Translations under genes and position numbers: made by a program
In this document: positions 16,311-24,874 of the stretch, one piece after another
How positions within the stretch are numbered: the stretch's first letter is position 1
How the letters are laid out: each line of letters opens with the position of its first letter
Source of the DNA: Microscillaceae bacterium
GTDB taxonomy: Bacteria > Bacteroidota > Bacteroidia > Cytophagales > Microscillaceae
DNA: 64,000 nucleotides
Direction of reading: 5' to 3'
Assembly: GCA_011390205.1 (NCBI GenBank)
Contig: JAABSX010000002.1
Span: 144,036 to 208,035, forward strand
The notes under the pieces: generated by a model
Seen by the model: the letters and a program-made list of their open reading frames with translations, nothing else
Databases searched by the model: none
What the model was told of the DNA's origin: nothing

Positions 16311-17306
16311 CTATTTACTGAAGTTAATCTCTGTACTATCTCCGATATTGAGGCTTTGCACCAGTCCTTTGAGTGAGGAGTCATTGCCAATGATAGAATC
16401 TTTGAGTACTACATTTTTAAGCTCACTATACGAGCCTATGATGCTATCCTGCACGATGGTGCGTGCCAGAATGGTATTGTCTCCGATGGCTACATTCGGG
16501 CCTATGATAGAGTGCTCTATGTGGCAGTTTTCGCCAATACTCACAGGTGGTATGATGATGGTGCTGGGGTATTCTTGGGGCGTTTTTTTCTTAAACTGTA
16601 AGGTATTGAGCAAGATGGCATTGGCTTCTAAGAGGGTCTCTTTTTTGCCACAATCAAACCAATTATCTACGGAAAATTTCTTCATTTTCTCACCCTGATA
16701 AATCATCCGCATGAGTGCGTCAGTGAGGTGGTATTCATTGTTGGTTGTGATATGGTTTTTTATCAAAAACTCAATAGAATCTAGCAAAAGCGGTATATTA
16801 TTAATTTTATAGACACCCACTAGGGCTAAGTTAGATTTAGGAATACGTGGCTTTTCTATGAGTTTCTGAATAAAATCACCTTCTATCTCTGCTATTCCGA
16901 AGAGCAAAGGGTTAGATACTTTTTTGACTCCTAGGGTAGTATATTCTGCACTTAAGACGGCACGCAGGTCAAAACTTGCGATGGTATCTCCGAACATCAC
17001 AAATATTTCTTTTTCATCTTTAATAAACTCTCTACAGCACCAAAGTGCGTGTGCTGAGCCTTCACGAGGCTCTTGGTTTACGAACTGTGTGTTGATATGG
17101 CGGTATTTTTGGGTGATGAATGACTCTATTTTATCACCCAGATACCCCAATACGAATACAAAATCCTGAATACCTCCTTCTATCAAGAAGTCTATGATGT
17201 GTGCCAAGATAGGCTTACCTGCAATGGGTACCAAAGTTTTAGGCTGTGTGTGTGTATGGGGGCGAAGCTTCGCACCCATGCCGGCTACGGGGATAATTGC
17301 TTTCAT
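16311..17306 (-). CDS. NDP-sugar pyrophosphorylase (nucleotidyltransferase with left-handed beta-helix)
   Basis: 331 residues. The N-terminal nucleotidyltransferase motif is IPVAGMGAKLRPHTHTQPKTLVPIAGKPIL, a variant of GxGTRLxPxTxxxPK with Ala-Lys-Leu in the middle. FVMFGDTIASFD carries the metal-binding Asp. From about residue 250 there are hexapeptide-type repeats (IGENCHIEHSIIGPNVAIGDN) forming a left-handed beta-helix. It would activate a sugar-1-phosphate with NTP, as in glucose-1-phosphate thymidylyl- or uridylyltransferases. The exact sugar and nucleotide are unknown. Its stop abuts that of the GT2 gene with no gap. Confidence 0.82.
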   Translation of the reverse strand: MKAIIPVAGMGAKLRPHTHTQPKTLVPIAGKPILAHIIDFLIEGGIQDFVFVLGYLGDKIESFITQKYRHINTQFVNQEPREGSAHALWCCREFIKDEKEIFVMFGDTIASFDLRAVLSAEYTTLGVKKVSNPLLFGIAEIEGDFIQKLIEKPRIPKSNLALVGVYKINNIPLLLDSIEFLIKNHITTNNEYHLTDALMRMIYQGEKMKKFSVDNWFDCGKKETLLEANAILLNTLQFKKKTPQEYPSTIIIPPVSIGENCHIEHSIIGPNVAIGDNTILARTIVQDSIIGSYSELKNVVLKDSIIGNDSSLKGLVQSLNIGDSTEINFSK

Positions 17307-17771
17307 TGAAGTAAAAATTGCTTTAAAACTTTTGCAAGCTACAAAATATCCAAAAACAAAAACAAAAAATTAGGATGAATCTAAAACTATTATCTTAGCT
17401 TTGGCATGTATTTTAGCCTAGACACATTTAAGTTTGTCAAATCAATGGTAATTTTTGAGTATCCCAAATTTAGGAATTATATTTGTCTATCATAGAAATT
17501 TAAACACATTAACCTGTTTGTGTTGCTCAAAATACATAACACAAAGACAAAAACTAAAAAAATAACTCACTAGAAATAAATTTATAAATATTTGTTGTAT
17601 TTTTAAAATTTCAATAGCATTGAAATTGAAAAATCATAATAACACAAGGTTTCTAAGGAAAAATTTTTAGAAGATTCTAAAAAACCTCAGAAAACCGCAT
17701 CACATTTAGTCTCACATGGCACAATCAATCATTAAATCAAAACTGGAATAGATTCAACTATTGATAACAAT
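17307..17771. other. Long AT-rich upstream region of the cheR operon
   Basis: 465 bases without a gene. Very AT-rich with several A- and T-tracts. It contains the promoter candidate at 17454-17485, and another TAAGTTTG box at 17429-17436 without a well-placed -33. It therefore probably gives a 5' untranslated leader of nearly 280 bases for cheR. Confidence 0.45.
17454..17485 (+). promoter_or_regulatory. Bacteroidota-type promoter for the cheR-cheB-sia operon
   Basis: TTTG at 17454-17457, a 20-base spacer, then TATATTTG at 17478-17485. This is close to the TTTG-N19-TAnnTTTG consensus and oriented toward cheR. Confidence 0.5.
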
Positions 17772-18599
17772 ATGCAAGAATTAGAAATTGCCCAATTACG
17801 CGCCCTCACTGATTTGCTGAAGAGCAAGTATAACTATAACTTTACAGACTATGCCATGTCTTCTTTCAGGAGGCGTATTCAGCGTATTATTGAGTTATAT
17901 AAGTTTTCATCTTTTGATGCGCTCCTCCAGAAACTAAACTTAGGAAATCAAGAGTTTTTCCATGAGTTTTTATCTGAAATCACCGTCAATGTAACGGAGA
18001 TGTTTCGTGACCCCACTTTTTGGATTGAAATCAGAGAAAAAATACTCCCTGATTTGCTTAACCTAAACAAGACCATCAGTATTTGGCATGCAGGCTGCTC
18101 TTCTGGTGAAGAGGTACTCTCTATGGCAATATTGCTGCGTGAGATGGGCATAGAAGGGCGGGTCAGAATCGTGGCTACAGACATAGATATGGCCATCTTA
18201 AAAAAAGCAAAAGAGCCTGTGTATTCTGTCAAGAATATGGAGCTAAATACCAAAAATTACGAAAGAGCCAAAGGTCCACATACATTAGATAGGTATTATG
18301 AAGAAAAAAGTGGCAAGGCATATTTAGATAAGTCATTGCTAAAAGATGTAATATTTAGAGAGCATAATCTTGTAGAAGGGCAAGTGTTCTCCAAGTTTGA
18401 TTTGATACTTTGCCGAAATGTAATGATTTATTTTAATCAATCACTCCAAAATCAAGTCTTGAAAGTGTTTCATGAGAGTTTGTTTAAGAATAGCTACCTT
18501 GCCGTAGGGTCCAAAGAATCTTTGATATGGTGTGAGATTGCCAATAAATTTTTGGTGGTGAATAATGAAGAAAAAATTTACAAAAAAATTAAAGACTGA
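17772..18599 (+). CDS. cheR: CheR-type protein-glutamate methyltransferase
   Basis: SAM-dependent methyltransferase that esterifies Glu side chains of signalling proteins. The N-terminal helical CheR_N region (about 1-75) is followed by the catalytic domain with TVNVTEMFRDPTFW, the SAM loop HAGCSSGEEV (residues 106-115), ATDID, and FDLILCRNVMIYF. At 275 residues it is a complete CheR without TPR extension. No MCP, CheA or CheW gene lies in the window. It is followed 23 bases later by cheB and leads a co-directional run into the SiaA/B/C-like genes, so its target is probably one of those sensors rather than a chemotaxis receptor. Confidence 0.9.
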   Translation: MQELEIAQLRALTDLLKSKYNYNFTDYAMSSFRRRIQRIIELYKFSSFDALLQKLNLGNQEFFHEFLSEITVNVTEMFRDPTFWIEIREKILPDLLNLNKTISIWHAGCSSGEEVLSMAILLREMGIEGRVRIVATDIDMAILKKAKEPVYSVKNMELNTKNYERAKGPHTLDRYYEEKSGKAYLDKSLLKDVIFREHNLVEGQVFSKFDLILCRNVMIYFNQSLQNQVLKVFHESLFKNSYLAVGSKESLIWCEIANKFLVVNNEEKIYKKIKD

Positions 18600-18622
18600 T
18601 CTAACAAGGATTTCATCGGCGT

Positions 18623-19228
18623 ATGAGGCGACTTTTTAAAATTGAACAAGACTATAAGGCCATTGTAATCGGAGGCTCGGCAGGAAGTTTTCAGGTGATT
18701 AGCAAATTACTAAGTCAGTTACCGAGTGATTTTGAGCTTCCCATCATTATGTGCTTGCACAGGCTGCGGCACGTGCGAAATGGCTTTGTGGAAGCACTCA
18801 ATATCAAGAGTAGCATCCCTATACAAGAGCCAACGGACAAAGAACCTGTGCGCAAAGGTAAATTTTATTTATCTCCCGCAAATTATCACCTCTCGATAGA
18901 GTTAGGCAATACTTTTGCACTAACCACAGAAGACTTAATGAATAACTCTAGACCCTCTATTGATATTTTGCTCCAGACTGGAGCTTATGCCTACAGAAAT
19001 AAACTCATAGGCATTCTCTTATCAGGAGCAAACAGAGATGGAGCACAAGGTATGAAAATGATAAATGAAAGAGGTGGACTCACGATTGTACAAGACCCAA
19101 AAGACTGCTTGATAGATACAATGCCCGTTTCTGCCCTGAATATCACAGACATTGATCACGTATTGAATGTGCAAGACATCATTGATTTTTTATTAAGTGT
19201 GGATAAATATATCAAAACTAAATCTTAG
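18623..19228 (+). CDS. cheB: CheB-type protein-glutamate methylesterase lacking a receiver domain
   Basis: Catalytic domain only, 201 residues: Ser19 in IGGSAGSF, His46 in MCLHRLRH, Asp139 in LLSGANRDGAQGM, the CheB triad. It removes methyl esters placed by CheR. Classical CheB has an N-terminal receiver domain that gates the esterase; here it is absent and the protein starts directly at the esterase fold, so control must be different. It lies 23 bases behind cheR and 10 bases before the membrane GAF gene, indicating one operon. Confidence 0.9.
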   Translation: MRRLFKIEQDYKAIVIGGSAGSFQVISKLLSQLPSDFELPIIMCLHRLRHVRNGFVEALNIKSSIPIQEPTDKEPVRKGKFYLSPANYHLSIELGNTFALTTEDLMNNSRPSIDILLQTGAYAYRNKLIGILLSGANRDGAQGMKMINERGGLTIVQDPKDCLIDTMPVSALNITDIDHVLNVQDIIDFLLSVDKYIKTKS

Positions 19229-19237
19229 AATAAACTC

Positions 19238-20035
19238 ATGAAGGCAATTTACCGCCAATTAGGTGTTCTTTTGAGCTTAGGTTTTATGATAAGCATCGCA
19301 ATTCTAATTTATGCCTATTTACAAAGCCAAGAATCAATCAGATATGCACAGTTTCCCCTGATTTTTGGGGCAATACTCGGGCTTACACTCTCAGGAGTTT
19401 TTTCTATTGTGTTTTTATACCTCGGGCAAGACGAAAAAATTGATGTCATCTATACCAACCGAATCATAGAGTCAAAAGAGACAGACACGGGTACAAAACA
19501 AGGGATAGCATCCAATGCCCAAAAAACTGAGCAATCTCAAGGGCTTCCCGTAAAAAAATTAGAAAGAATCATCATAGAAAATCAATACAATAAAAAACAA
19601 CTCTTAGATGAGTTTTTAAAAGGAGTAGCCAGCTATTTGGAGGCTTCCGTAGGGATTATCTACCTTGCCAAAGCATTAGAAACTCAAAAAATAGTAGAAG
19701 TAGCAAGCACATATGCCTACTATAATCCAGACAAAGACCTGCCATACTACGAATTTGGGCAGGGGCTGGTAGGGCAAGTTGCCAAAAATGGAAAACTAAT
19801 TCAAATCGATGCCGTACCCGAAGGGTATGTGCAAGTAGTATCGGGGCTTGGTGTCTCCACACCCAACTATTTGATGATTTTTCCAGTAAAAAATGAAGAA
19901 GATGAGATACTTGCCATCATAGAGTTAGCATCTTTTCGTAGATTTGAGCAGAAAGAAGAAAAGTTTTTGAATGATGTGGCATTACTTTTGGCTAAGGAAA
20001 TAGAAACAAATGAATATCAAAAACTGAGTCTTTAA
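19238..20035 (+). CDS. Membrane-anchored GAF-domain protein
   Basis: 265 residues. Two TM segments (about 8-28 and 40-62) form a hairpin anchor. A short polar linker with a KKLERIIIENQYNKKQLLDEF helix follows, then a GAF domain (about 120-262) with the pattern YEFGQGLVGQVAKNGK and IFPVKNEEDEILAIIELASF. There is no catalytic output domain. The GAF resembles that of the next protein and that of the 52.4 kb protein. It may sense a small ligand at the membrane and dock onto the large phosphatase encoded next. The ligand is unknown. Confidence 0.72.
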   Translation: MKAIYRQLGVLLSLGFMISIAILIYAYLQSQESIRYAQFPLIFGAILGLTLSGVFSIVFLYLGQDEKIDVIYTNRIIESKETDTGTKQGIASNAQKTEQSQGLPVKKLERIIIENQYNKKQLLDEFLKGVASYLEASVGIIYLAKALETQKIVEVASTYAYYNPDKDLPYYEFGQGLVGQVAKNGKLIQIDAVPEGYVQVVSGLGVSTPNYLMIFPVKNEEDEILAIIELASFRRFEQKEEKFLNDVALLLAKEIETNEYQKLSL

Positions 20036-20079
20036 AAAACACAGCAACCAATAAAAAGACATTTGCTGATTAGAATGAT

Positions 20080-23000
20080 ATGAAATTAAGAACTGGAATA
20101 AGATTTAAAATTACTAGCCTCGTACTCATCGTGGTAGTATTGTCTGTCTTTGCCATCGGTTGGACTGCCCTCTACATCAACCAAGGCATCGTGGAGAATC
20201 GCTATCGTGAGTCCATTCAGGCTGTGGCAAATCTTAAAGCACAAGAGATAGAGGCTTTTTTTCAGAAAATATCCTCTAACATTCAGTTTGGTACAAAACT
20301 AAATGCCGTCAAAGAAAAAGCAACATTTATATTCCCAGAAAGTAACGCACTCAGCAATAATACAGCACTTGCCACCACTGATTCTTTAGAAAGCATTGAT
20401 ACTAGTTTCCAAGAATTTTTCTTAGAAGACTCACTAGGGGCTGGTGAGCAAATGAGTGAGTTTTTATCAGAAAGTGATGAAAATCTGCAAGATATTTTTG
20501 TGGAAATCTTGCAAAATTATGGCATCTACAACATCATACTCACCAATGCCCAAGAAAGAATTGTATTCGTGGAGGGACCTCTCAGCAAAAAAGCAAACAT
20601 CATCGGCACTAACTTTAACAACCTGGACCAAGATGGGGCTACTATCAGTGTAGGGCGTGATTCAGTTTATTTTAGCAATGTGTTTTATAGAAGAGATACC
20701 ATCAGTATGTATGTCTCTGCACCCATTAAAAATGAAACCGATGAAACCATCGGCGTACTTATTTATGACATCAACCTAGACAAAGTCTTAGAGATGACCC
20801 GAGACAAGGCAGGGCTAGGCAGCACAGGATATATACAACTCAGCAAGCTGATTATCAATACTGTATTGAGGCTTAACCCTGCTCCCAACGAAACACAGGG
20901 CGAGTTTGAACAAAAACGAACTCTACTAGGGCTGGCAGATGCAGGTGAGCCTCTTAAACTCTCTGCAAAGGGACAAAGCGGATATGGATTCAGTAATGAC
21001 CACAGAGGTGTGGGTGTGCTTGCAGCCTGGAGAAGCATCCCTACTGTAAACTGGGGAATCTCAGTACAGATCGAAAAGCAAGAAGTCTATGCCCCTATAC
21101 GCAGGCTTGCTATGAACCTAATCATTGCGGGCTTCGGAATTATTGTGATGTCTTTCGTGCTTGCACTGGTCTTTTCCAACCTTTTAGTAAGACCACTGCT
21201 CGTGCTCCAAGAGTTTGTTAATTTACTTTCCGAAGGTATTTTGCCATCTAAATTGGCTAAAAACTCACGAGATGAACTCGGTGATATGACAGACAAACTT
21301 AACGAACTGGTAGATAACCTTAAAAGTACAGCTGACTTTGCGGTGCAAATCGGTAAAGAAAACTTTGCGGCTGATTTTCATCCAGCCAGTGAGCAAGATA
21401 ACCTAGGCATTGCATTGCTCAACATGCGTGACAGTATCCAAGCATCTGCCGAAAAAGATGATGAACGAAGCTGGATTGTAACAGGTCTGGCTGACATTGG
21501 TGATATCTTGCCTTCTATCTCTACCATCGGTGAGCTAGGAGAACTAGTAAGTGAATATGTAACCAACAAAATCGGGGCGGTTCAGGGAGCGTTTTATACA
21601 GTTAATGACGAAAACAAAAACGATGTCTTTTTAGAGATGAACGCAAGCTATGCATATCATAAGAAAAAATATCTTCAAGCAAAGTTTAGGTTTGCCGAAG
21701 GGCTCGTGGGGCAGGCAGCCGTAGAGCAAGACACAATCCTAAGAACTGAAATCCCAGACCAATACATGACCATTTCTTCCGGGATACTGGGAGATAGAAA
21801 GCCGAAATGCTTGCTTATCACTCCATTAATCACCAATGAGACAGTCTATGGTGTGCTAGAGTTTGCAGGTTTCCAAGCCTTTGGCTCAAGAGAAGTAGAA
21901 TTTGTCAAAGAAATTAGTGAGCTCATTGCACGTACAGTATTTAATATTAAAGTAAAAGAAAACACAGAGCGTCTCCTAAGAGAATCACAGACAATGAGTA
22001 GTGAGCTGCAGCTCAAGCAAGAGGTACTACGCCAAAATGCAGAGGAGATGGAGGCAACCCAAGACCAGCTACAAAGAACTAACCAAGCTCTAGAAAATCA
22101 AGTAAACGAAGTGCAAAAAGCCAATGATCGTATCCGATTATTGCTAGAAAATGCTTCTGAGGTCATCACTATCTATGAGGCAGATGCTACTATCCGATAT
22201 ATTAGCCCTTCAGTAGAAAAAATCATGGGCTATACTCAAGATGAAATGATAGGGGTAAAAGACATTGCCTATGTGCACCCCTCTGGTGTAGATACTTATG
22301 AGCAGCTATTTAAAGATTTGTTAGAAAAGCCTGATGAAAGGGTTAAAATAGAATTTAGCTACTTTATCAAAAATGGAGATAGAATATGGCTAGAAGCCAC
22401 AGGGACTAACCTCCTCTCTGACCCTGCCATACAGGGCATCGTACTAAATACACGAGACATTACTGAGAGAAGAGCTGCCGAGCGTGAGCAAAGACTCAGA
22501 GGGCAGATGCAGGCACTCTCAGAAAACTCACCCGACCTTATCACGCGTATCAGCAAGGAAGGAACTGTATTTTACATTAACCCTACCATAGAAAACTACA
22601 CAGGTAAGAATAAAGAGAATTATCTACAAAAACACCTTAAAGAACTAGAGCTAAGCCCAGAAGTTCTTGACTCATGGGCAGACATCATCAAAGAAGTACT
22701 GACCAAAAATCAGAAGATAAATCTTGATATGGACTTCCCGTCTGTCATGGGAGAGCGAGTGATGCAAGTAAATGCAATCCCTGAATACAATGACCATAAT
22801 AACATGGAGTCTGTCTTGTTGGTATCTCATGACATTACCGAACGCAAAATTATAGAGCTAGAAATATCACAAAAAAGCCGTAAAATTACAGAAAGTATTA
22901 ATTATGCCAAACGTATTCAGGAGGCTATTCTGCCAAGTAGTGGGCTCATGAGGCAGTACTTGCCACAGTCTTTTATACTTTATAAGCCCAGAGACGTAGT

Positions 23001-23637
23001 AAGTGGTGACTTTCCTTGGTTTTTACAAAAAGGAGATGATGTCTTTGTGGCAGCAGTAGATTGTACGGGGCATGGAGTACCAGGAGCTTTAATATCATTG
23101 ATAGGCTTCTTCTTGCTCAACAACATCATCAATATTCATCAGGCAGATAGCCCAGGAGAGATACTTGATATGTTAGATGAAGAAGTAACACGCACACTAA
23201 GGCAAGATGAAAGTGATGCATCTTCCAAAGATGGAATGGATATCTCCCTTTGCAAAATCAATAAAAAGAAAATGCAAATGGAATATGCAGGGGCACACCG
23301 CCCACTTTATTATGTAAGTGATAAGCAATTATTAGAAATAAAAGGAAATAAATTCCCTATCGGGGGGGCACAGTACAAAAACAGAACAAGGTTTACAAAC
23401 ACAATCATAAACTATCAAGAGAATGATGCCGTATTCTTATTCTCCGATGGCTTCCCTGACCAGTTTGGCGGAGCTAAAAATAAAAAGTTCTCTCCACGCC
23501 GTATTCGTAACATCATACAAGAGAATCAAAATAAAGATTTAGACCAAATGAATAAAGTCATGGAGGAGGAGTTCGAGAAGTGGAGAGGAAATAATAAACA
23601 AACTGATGATGTATTGATGATTGGTATTAAATTATGA
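20080..23637 (+). CDS. Membrane sensor with HAMP, GAF, two PAS and a C-terminal PP2C/SpoIIE phosphatase (SiaA-like)
   Basis: 1185-residue sensor phosphatase. TM1 is at about 9-31, an extracytoplasmic (dCache-like) region at 35-335, TM2 at 345-366, HAMP at 367-420, GAF at about 464-625, a coiled coil at 630-690, PAS1 at 690-805, PAS2 at 815-925 and PP2C at 940-1185. Phosphatase metal ligands are visible: Asp977 (VSGDF), Asp994 (VDCTGHG), Asp1054 (DGMDIS) and the terminal TDDVLMIG. The next two genes encode SiaB- and SiaC-like proteins, so this is the SiaA counterpart that would dephosphorylate SiaC in response to an outside signal. The coiled coil has an MCP-like Glu655-Glu656 pair (AEEMEAT), a possible CheR/CheB target. 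Pseudomonas SiaA is smaller and lacks the GAF/PAS parts. Confidence 0.87.
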   Translation: MKLRTGIRFKITSLVLIVVVLSVFAIGWTALYINQGIVENRYRESIQAVANLKAQEIEAFFQKISSNIQFGTKLNAVKEKATFIFPESNALSNNTALATTDSLESIDTSFQEFFLEDSLGAGEQMSEFLSESDENLQDIFVEILQNYGIYNIILTNAQERIVFVEGPLSKKANIIGTNFNNLDQDGATISVGRDSVYFSNVFYRRDTISMYVSAPIKNETDETIGVLIYDINLDKVLEMTRDKAGLGSTGYIQLSKLIINTVLRLNPAPNETQGEFEQKRTLLGLADAGEPLKLSAKGQSGYGFSNDHRGVGVLAAWRSIPTVNWGISVQIEKQEVYAPIRRLAMNLIIAGFGIIVMSFVLALVFSNLLVRPLLVLQEFVNLLSEGILPSKLAKNSRDELGDMTDKLNELVDNLKSTADFAVQIGKENFAADFHPASEQDNLGIALLNMRDSIQASAEKDDERSWIVTGLADIGDILPSISTIGELGELVSEYVTNKIGAVQGAFYTVNDENKNDVFLEMNASYAYHKKKYLQAKFRFAEGLVGQAAVEQDTILRTEIPDQYMTISSGILGDRKPKCLLITPLITNETVYGVLEFAGFQAFGSREVEFVKEISELIARTVFNIKVKENTERLLRESQTMSSELQLKQEVLRQNAEEMEATQDQLQRTNQALENQVNEVQKANDRIRLLLENASEVITIYEADATIRYISPSVEKIMGYTQDEMIGVKDIAYVHPSGVDTYEQLFKDLLEKPDERVKIEFSYFIKNGDRIWLEATGTNLLSDPAIQGIVLNTRDITERRAAEREQRLRGQMQALSENSPDLITRISKEGTVFYINPTIENYTGKNKENYLQKHLKELELSPEVLDSWADIIKEVLTKNQKINLDMDFPSVMGERVMQVNAIPEYNDHNNMESVLLVSHDITERKIIELEISQKSRKITESINYAKRIQEAILPSSGLMRQYLPQSFILYKPRDVVSGDFPWFLQKGDDVFVAAVDCTGHGVPGALISLIGFFLLNNIINIHQADSPGEILDMLDEEVTRTLRQDESDASSKDGMDISLCKINKKKMQMEYAGAHRPLYYVSDKQLLEIKGNKFPIGGAQYKNRTRFTNTIINYQENDAVFLFSDGFPDQFGGAKNKKFSPRRIRNIIQENQNKDLDQMNKVMEEEFEKWRGNNKQTDDVLMIGIKL

Positions 23638-23762
23638 AATTAAATTTATAGTTTTGCCAAAGTTTCGGAGGCAACATCAAACACAACACAAGAAAATAAA
23701 TTAATATAGCTATTATTGTAAGTAAGGGTCAGAAACAAAAGTATTAAAATAATTCAAGTCCT

Positions 23763-24317
23763 ATGAAATATATCTATGAGCTTCACAAGACAATGGTTGC
23801 CCGAAACCTAATCTTGGTTTATGAAGGTGAATTTACCCAAGAAATTACCAAATCGGTATTGGCAATGGCGGAGCGCAACATGGATGCCATTGGTGAGGAC
23901 TCAGCCGTAAAGCGAAAAGTGTTCAATGTAATGGTAGAATGCCTGCAGAACATCGTCAAACATTCTGACGAGGTAAATGACATCAATTACACTGATAAAA
24001 ACAGTGCGGTGTTTATGATTGGAAAGCAAGATGATAAGTATATTATCACCTCAGGTAATCCAATCACCAATGACAAGGTAGAGATGCTACAAGAAAAAAT
24101 AGAACATATCAACTCCCTTGACAAGGAGGGGCTAAAGACCTATTACAAAGATAAAATTAAAAAAAGCCAAGGACTCTCCGCCAAAGGCGGTGCAGGACTA
24201 GGTTTCATAGATATGGCCCGTAAATCTGGGCAGAAGCTTCAATTTGATTTTGAGCATATTAATGAGAATATATCATTCTTTTCTCTTAAAACCATTATCC
24301 GAAGAAATAATCAATAA
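23763..24317 (+). CDS. siaB: SiaB-like GHKL protein kinase
   Basis: 184 residues with a histidine-kinase-like ATPase fold. N-box: Glu59, Asn63, His67 in MVECLQNIVKH. SGNP at 97-100 stands at the G1 place. The Gly-rich lid KGGAGLGFIDMARKSG is at 141-156. SiaB in Pseudomonas aeruginosa phosphorylates SiaC on a threonine, antagonised by the SiaA phosphatase. Here it lies between a SiaA-like phosphatase and a SiaC-like protein, the same order, which supports the assignment. An ORF-free leader of about 125 bases precedes it. This is a soluble cytoplasmic partner-switching kinase. Confidence 0.85.
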   Translation: MKYIYELHKTMVARNLILVYEGEFTQEITKSVLAMAERNMDAIGEDSAVKRKVFNVMVECLQNIVKHSDEVNDINYTDKNSAVFMIGKQDDKYIITSGNPITNDKVEMLQEKIEHINSLDKEGLKTYYKDKIKKSQGLSAKGGAGLGFIDMARKSGQKLQFDFEHINENISFFSLKTIIRRNNQ

Positions 24318-24343
24318 ACAGAATTTATAATCAATTATTACGT

Positions 24344-24706
24344 ATGGAAGTTATCAATTTAGAATCCACAGAGGATACCCCTAAAATAATCTTAGATAGA
24401 AATAATGGTATCTTTGAGATATCTGGACGCTCATTGCCAGAAGACTCAGCAGAGTATTACCAACCTATCCTAGATTGGCTGGATGAGTACAGCAAAAATC
24501 CAAACCCTGAGACGGTTTTTATTTTTAAACTAGAGTACTTTAATACAGCCTCCTCGAAACTTATTTTAGACATCTTGTCTAAACTAGAAACAATCGAGAA
24601 TACGACCATCTCTTGGTTTTATCACGAAGATGACGAAGATATGGAAGAGGCTGGGTCAGAGTTTTCTGATCTTGTAGAAGTGCCTTTTGAATTCAAAACC
24701 TACTGA
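24344..24706 (+). CDS. siaC: SiaC-like (DUF1987) regulatory phosphoprotein
   Basis: 120 residues of the DUF1987/SiaC family, with an anti-sigma-antagonist-like fold. The core FKLEYFNTASSKLILDIL contains Thr68, in the same position as the phosphorylated Thr68 of Pseudomonas SiaC. The C-terminus is acidic (HEDDEDMEEAG). In Pseudomonas, unphosphorylated SiaC activates the diguanylate cyclase SiaD. No GGDEF protein is encoded here; an ABC transporter gene follows instead, so SiaC may control that transporter or an unlinked partner. It starts 27 bases after siaB. A hairpin sits at its stop codon. Confidence 0.88.
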   Translation: MEVINLESTEDTPKIILDRNNGIFEISGRSLPEDSAEYYQPILDWLDEYSKNPNPETVFIFKLEYFNTASSKLILDILSKLETIENTTISWFYHEDDEDMEEAGSEFSDLVEVPFEFKTY

Positions 24707-24735
24707 GAGAGTTGAGTAACTCTCTCTTTCTCTCT
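24705..24735 (+). terminator. Possible attenuator between siaC and the ABC transporter gene
   Basis: GAGAGAGTT (24705-24713) pairs with AACTCTCTC (24718-24726) and is followed by TTTCTCTCTT. It begins inside the siaC stop codon. The T-run is interrupted, so partial termination is more likely than a full stop, letting the transporter be made at a lower level. Confidence 0.4.
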
Positions 24736-24874
24736 TAGACTTTATATAGGCAGCAACTCATTCGTTGGGTTTTCAGTACCATAAAATACCTGAAAACCAT
24801 CTATGTAGGTGCTAGGCTATAACATTCAAAGAAACTATCTTTCAAACTTAAACACATACTCAAGGCAATTTCTC

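Noticed and set aside
17772..19228. cheR-cheB as part of a chemotaxis operon
   Set aside because: No MCP, CheA, CheW, CheY or motility gene is near; the neighbours are sia-type and envelope genes.
18623..24706. A complete SiaABCD c-di-GMP system
   Set aside because: No GGDEF or EAL motif is encoded anywhere in the window, so SiaD is missing.
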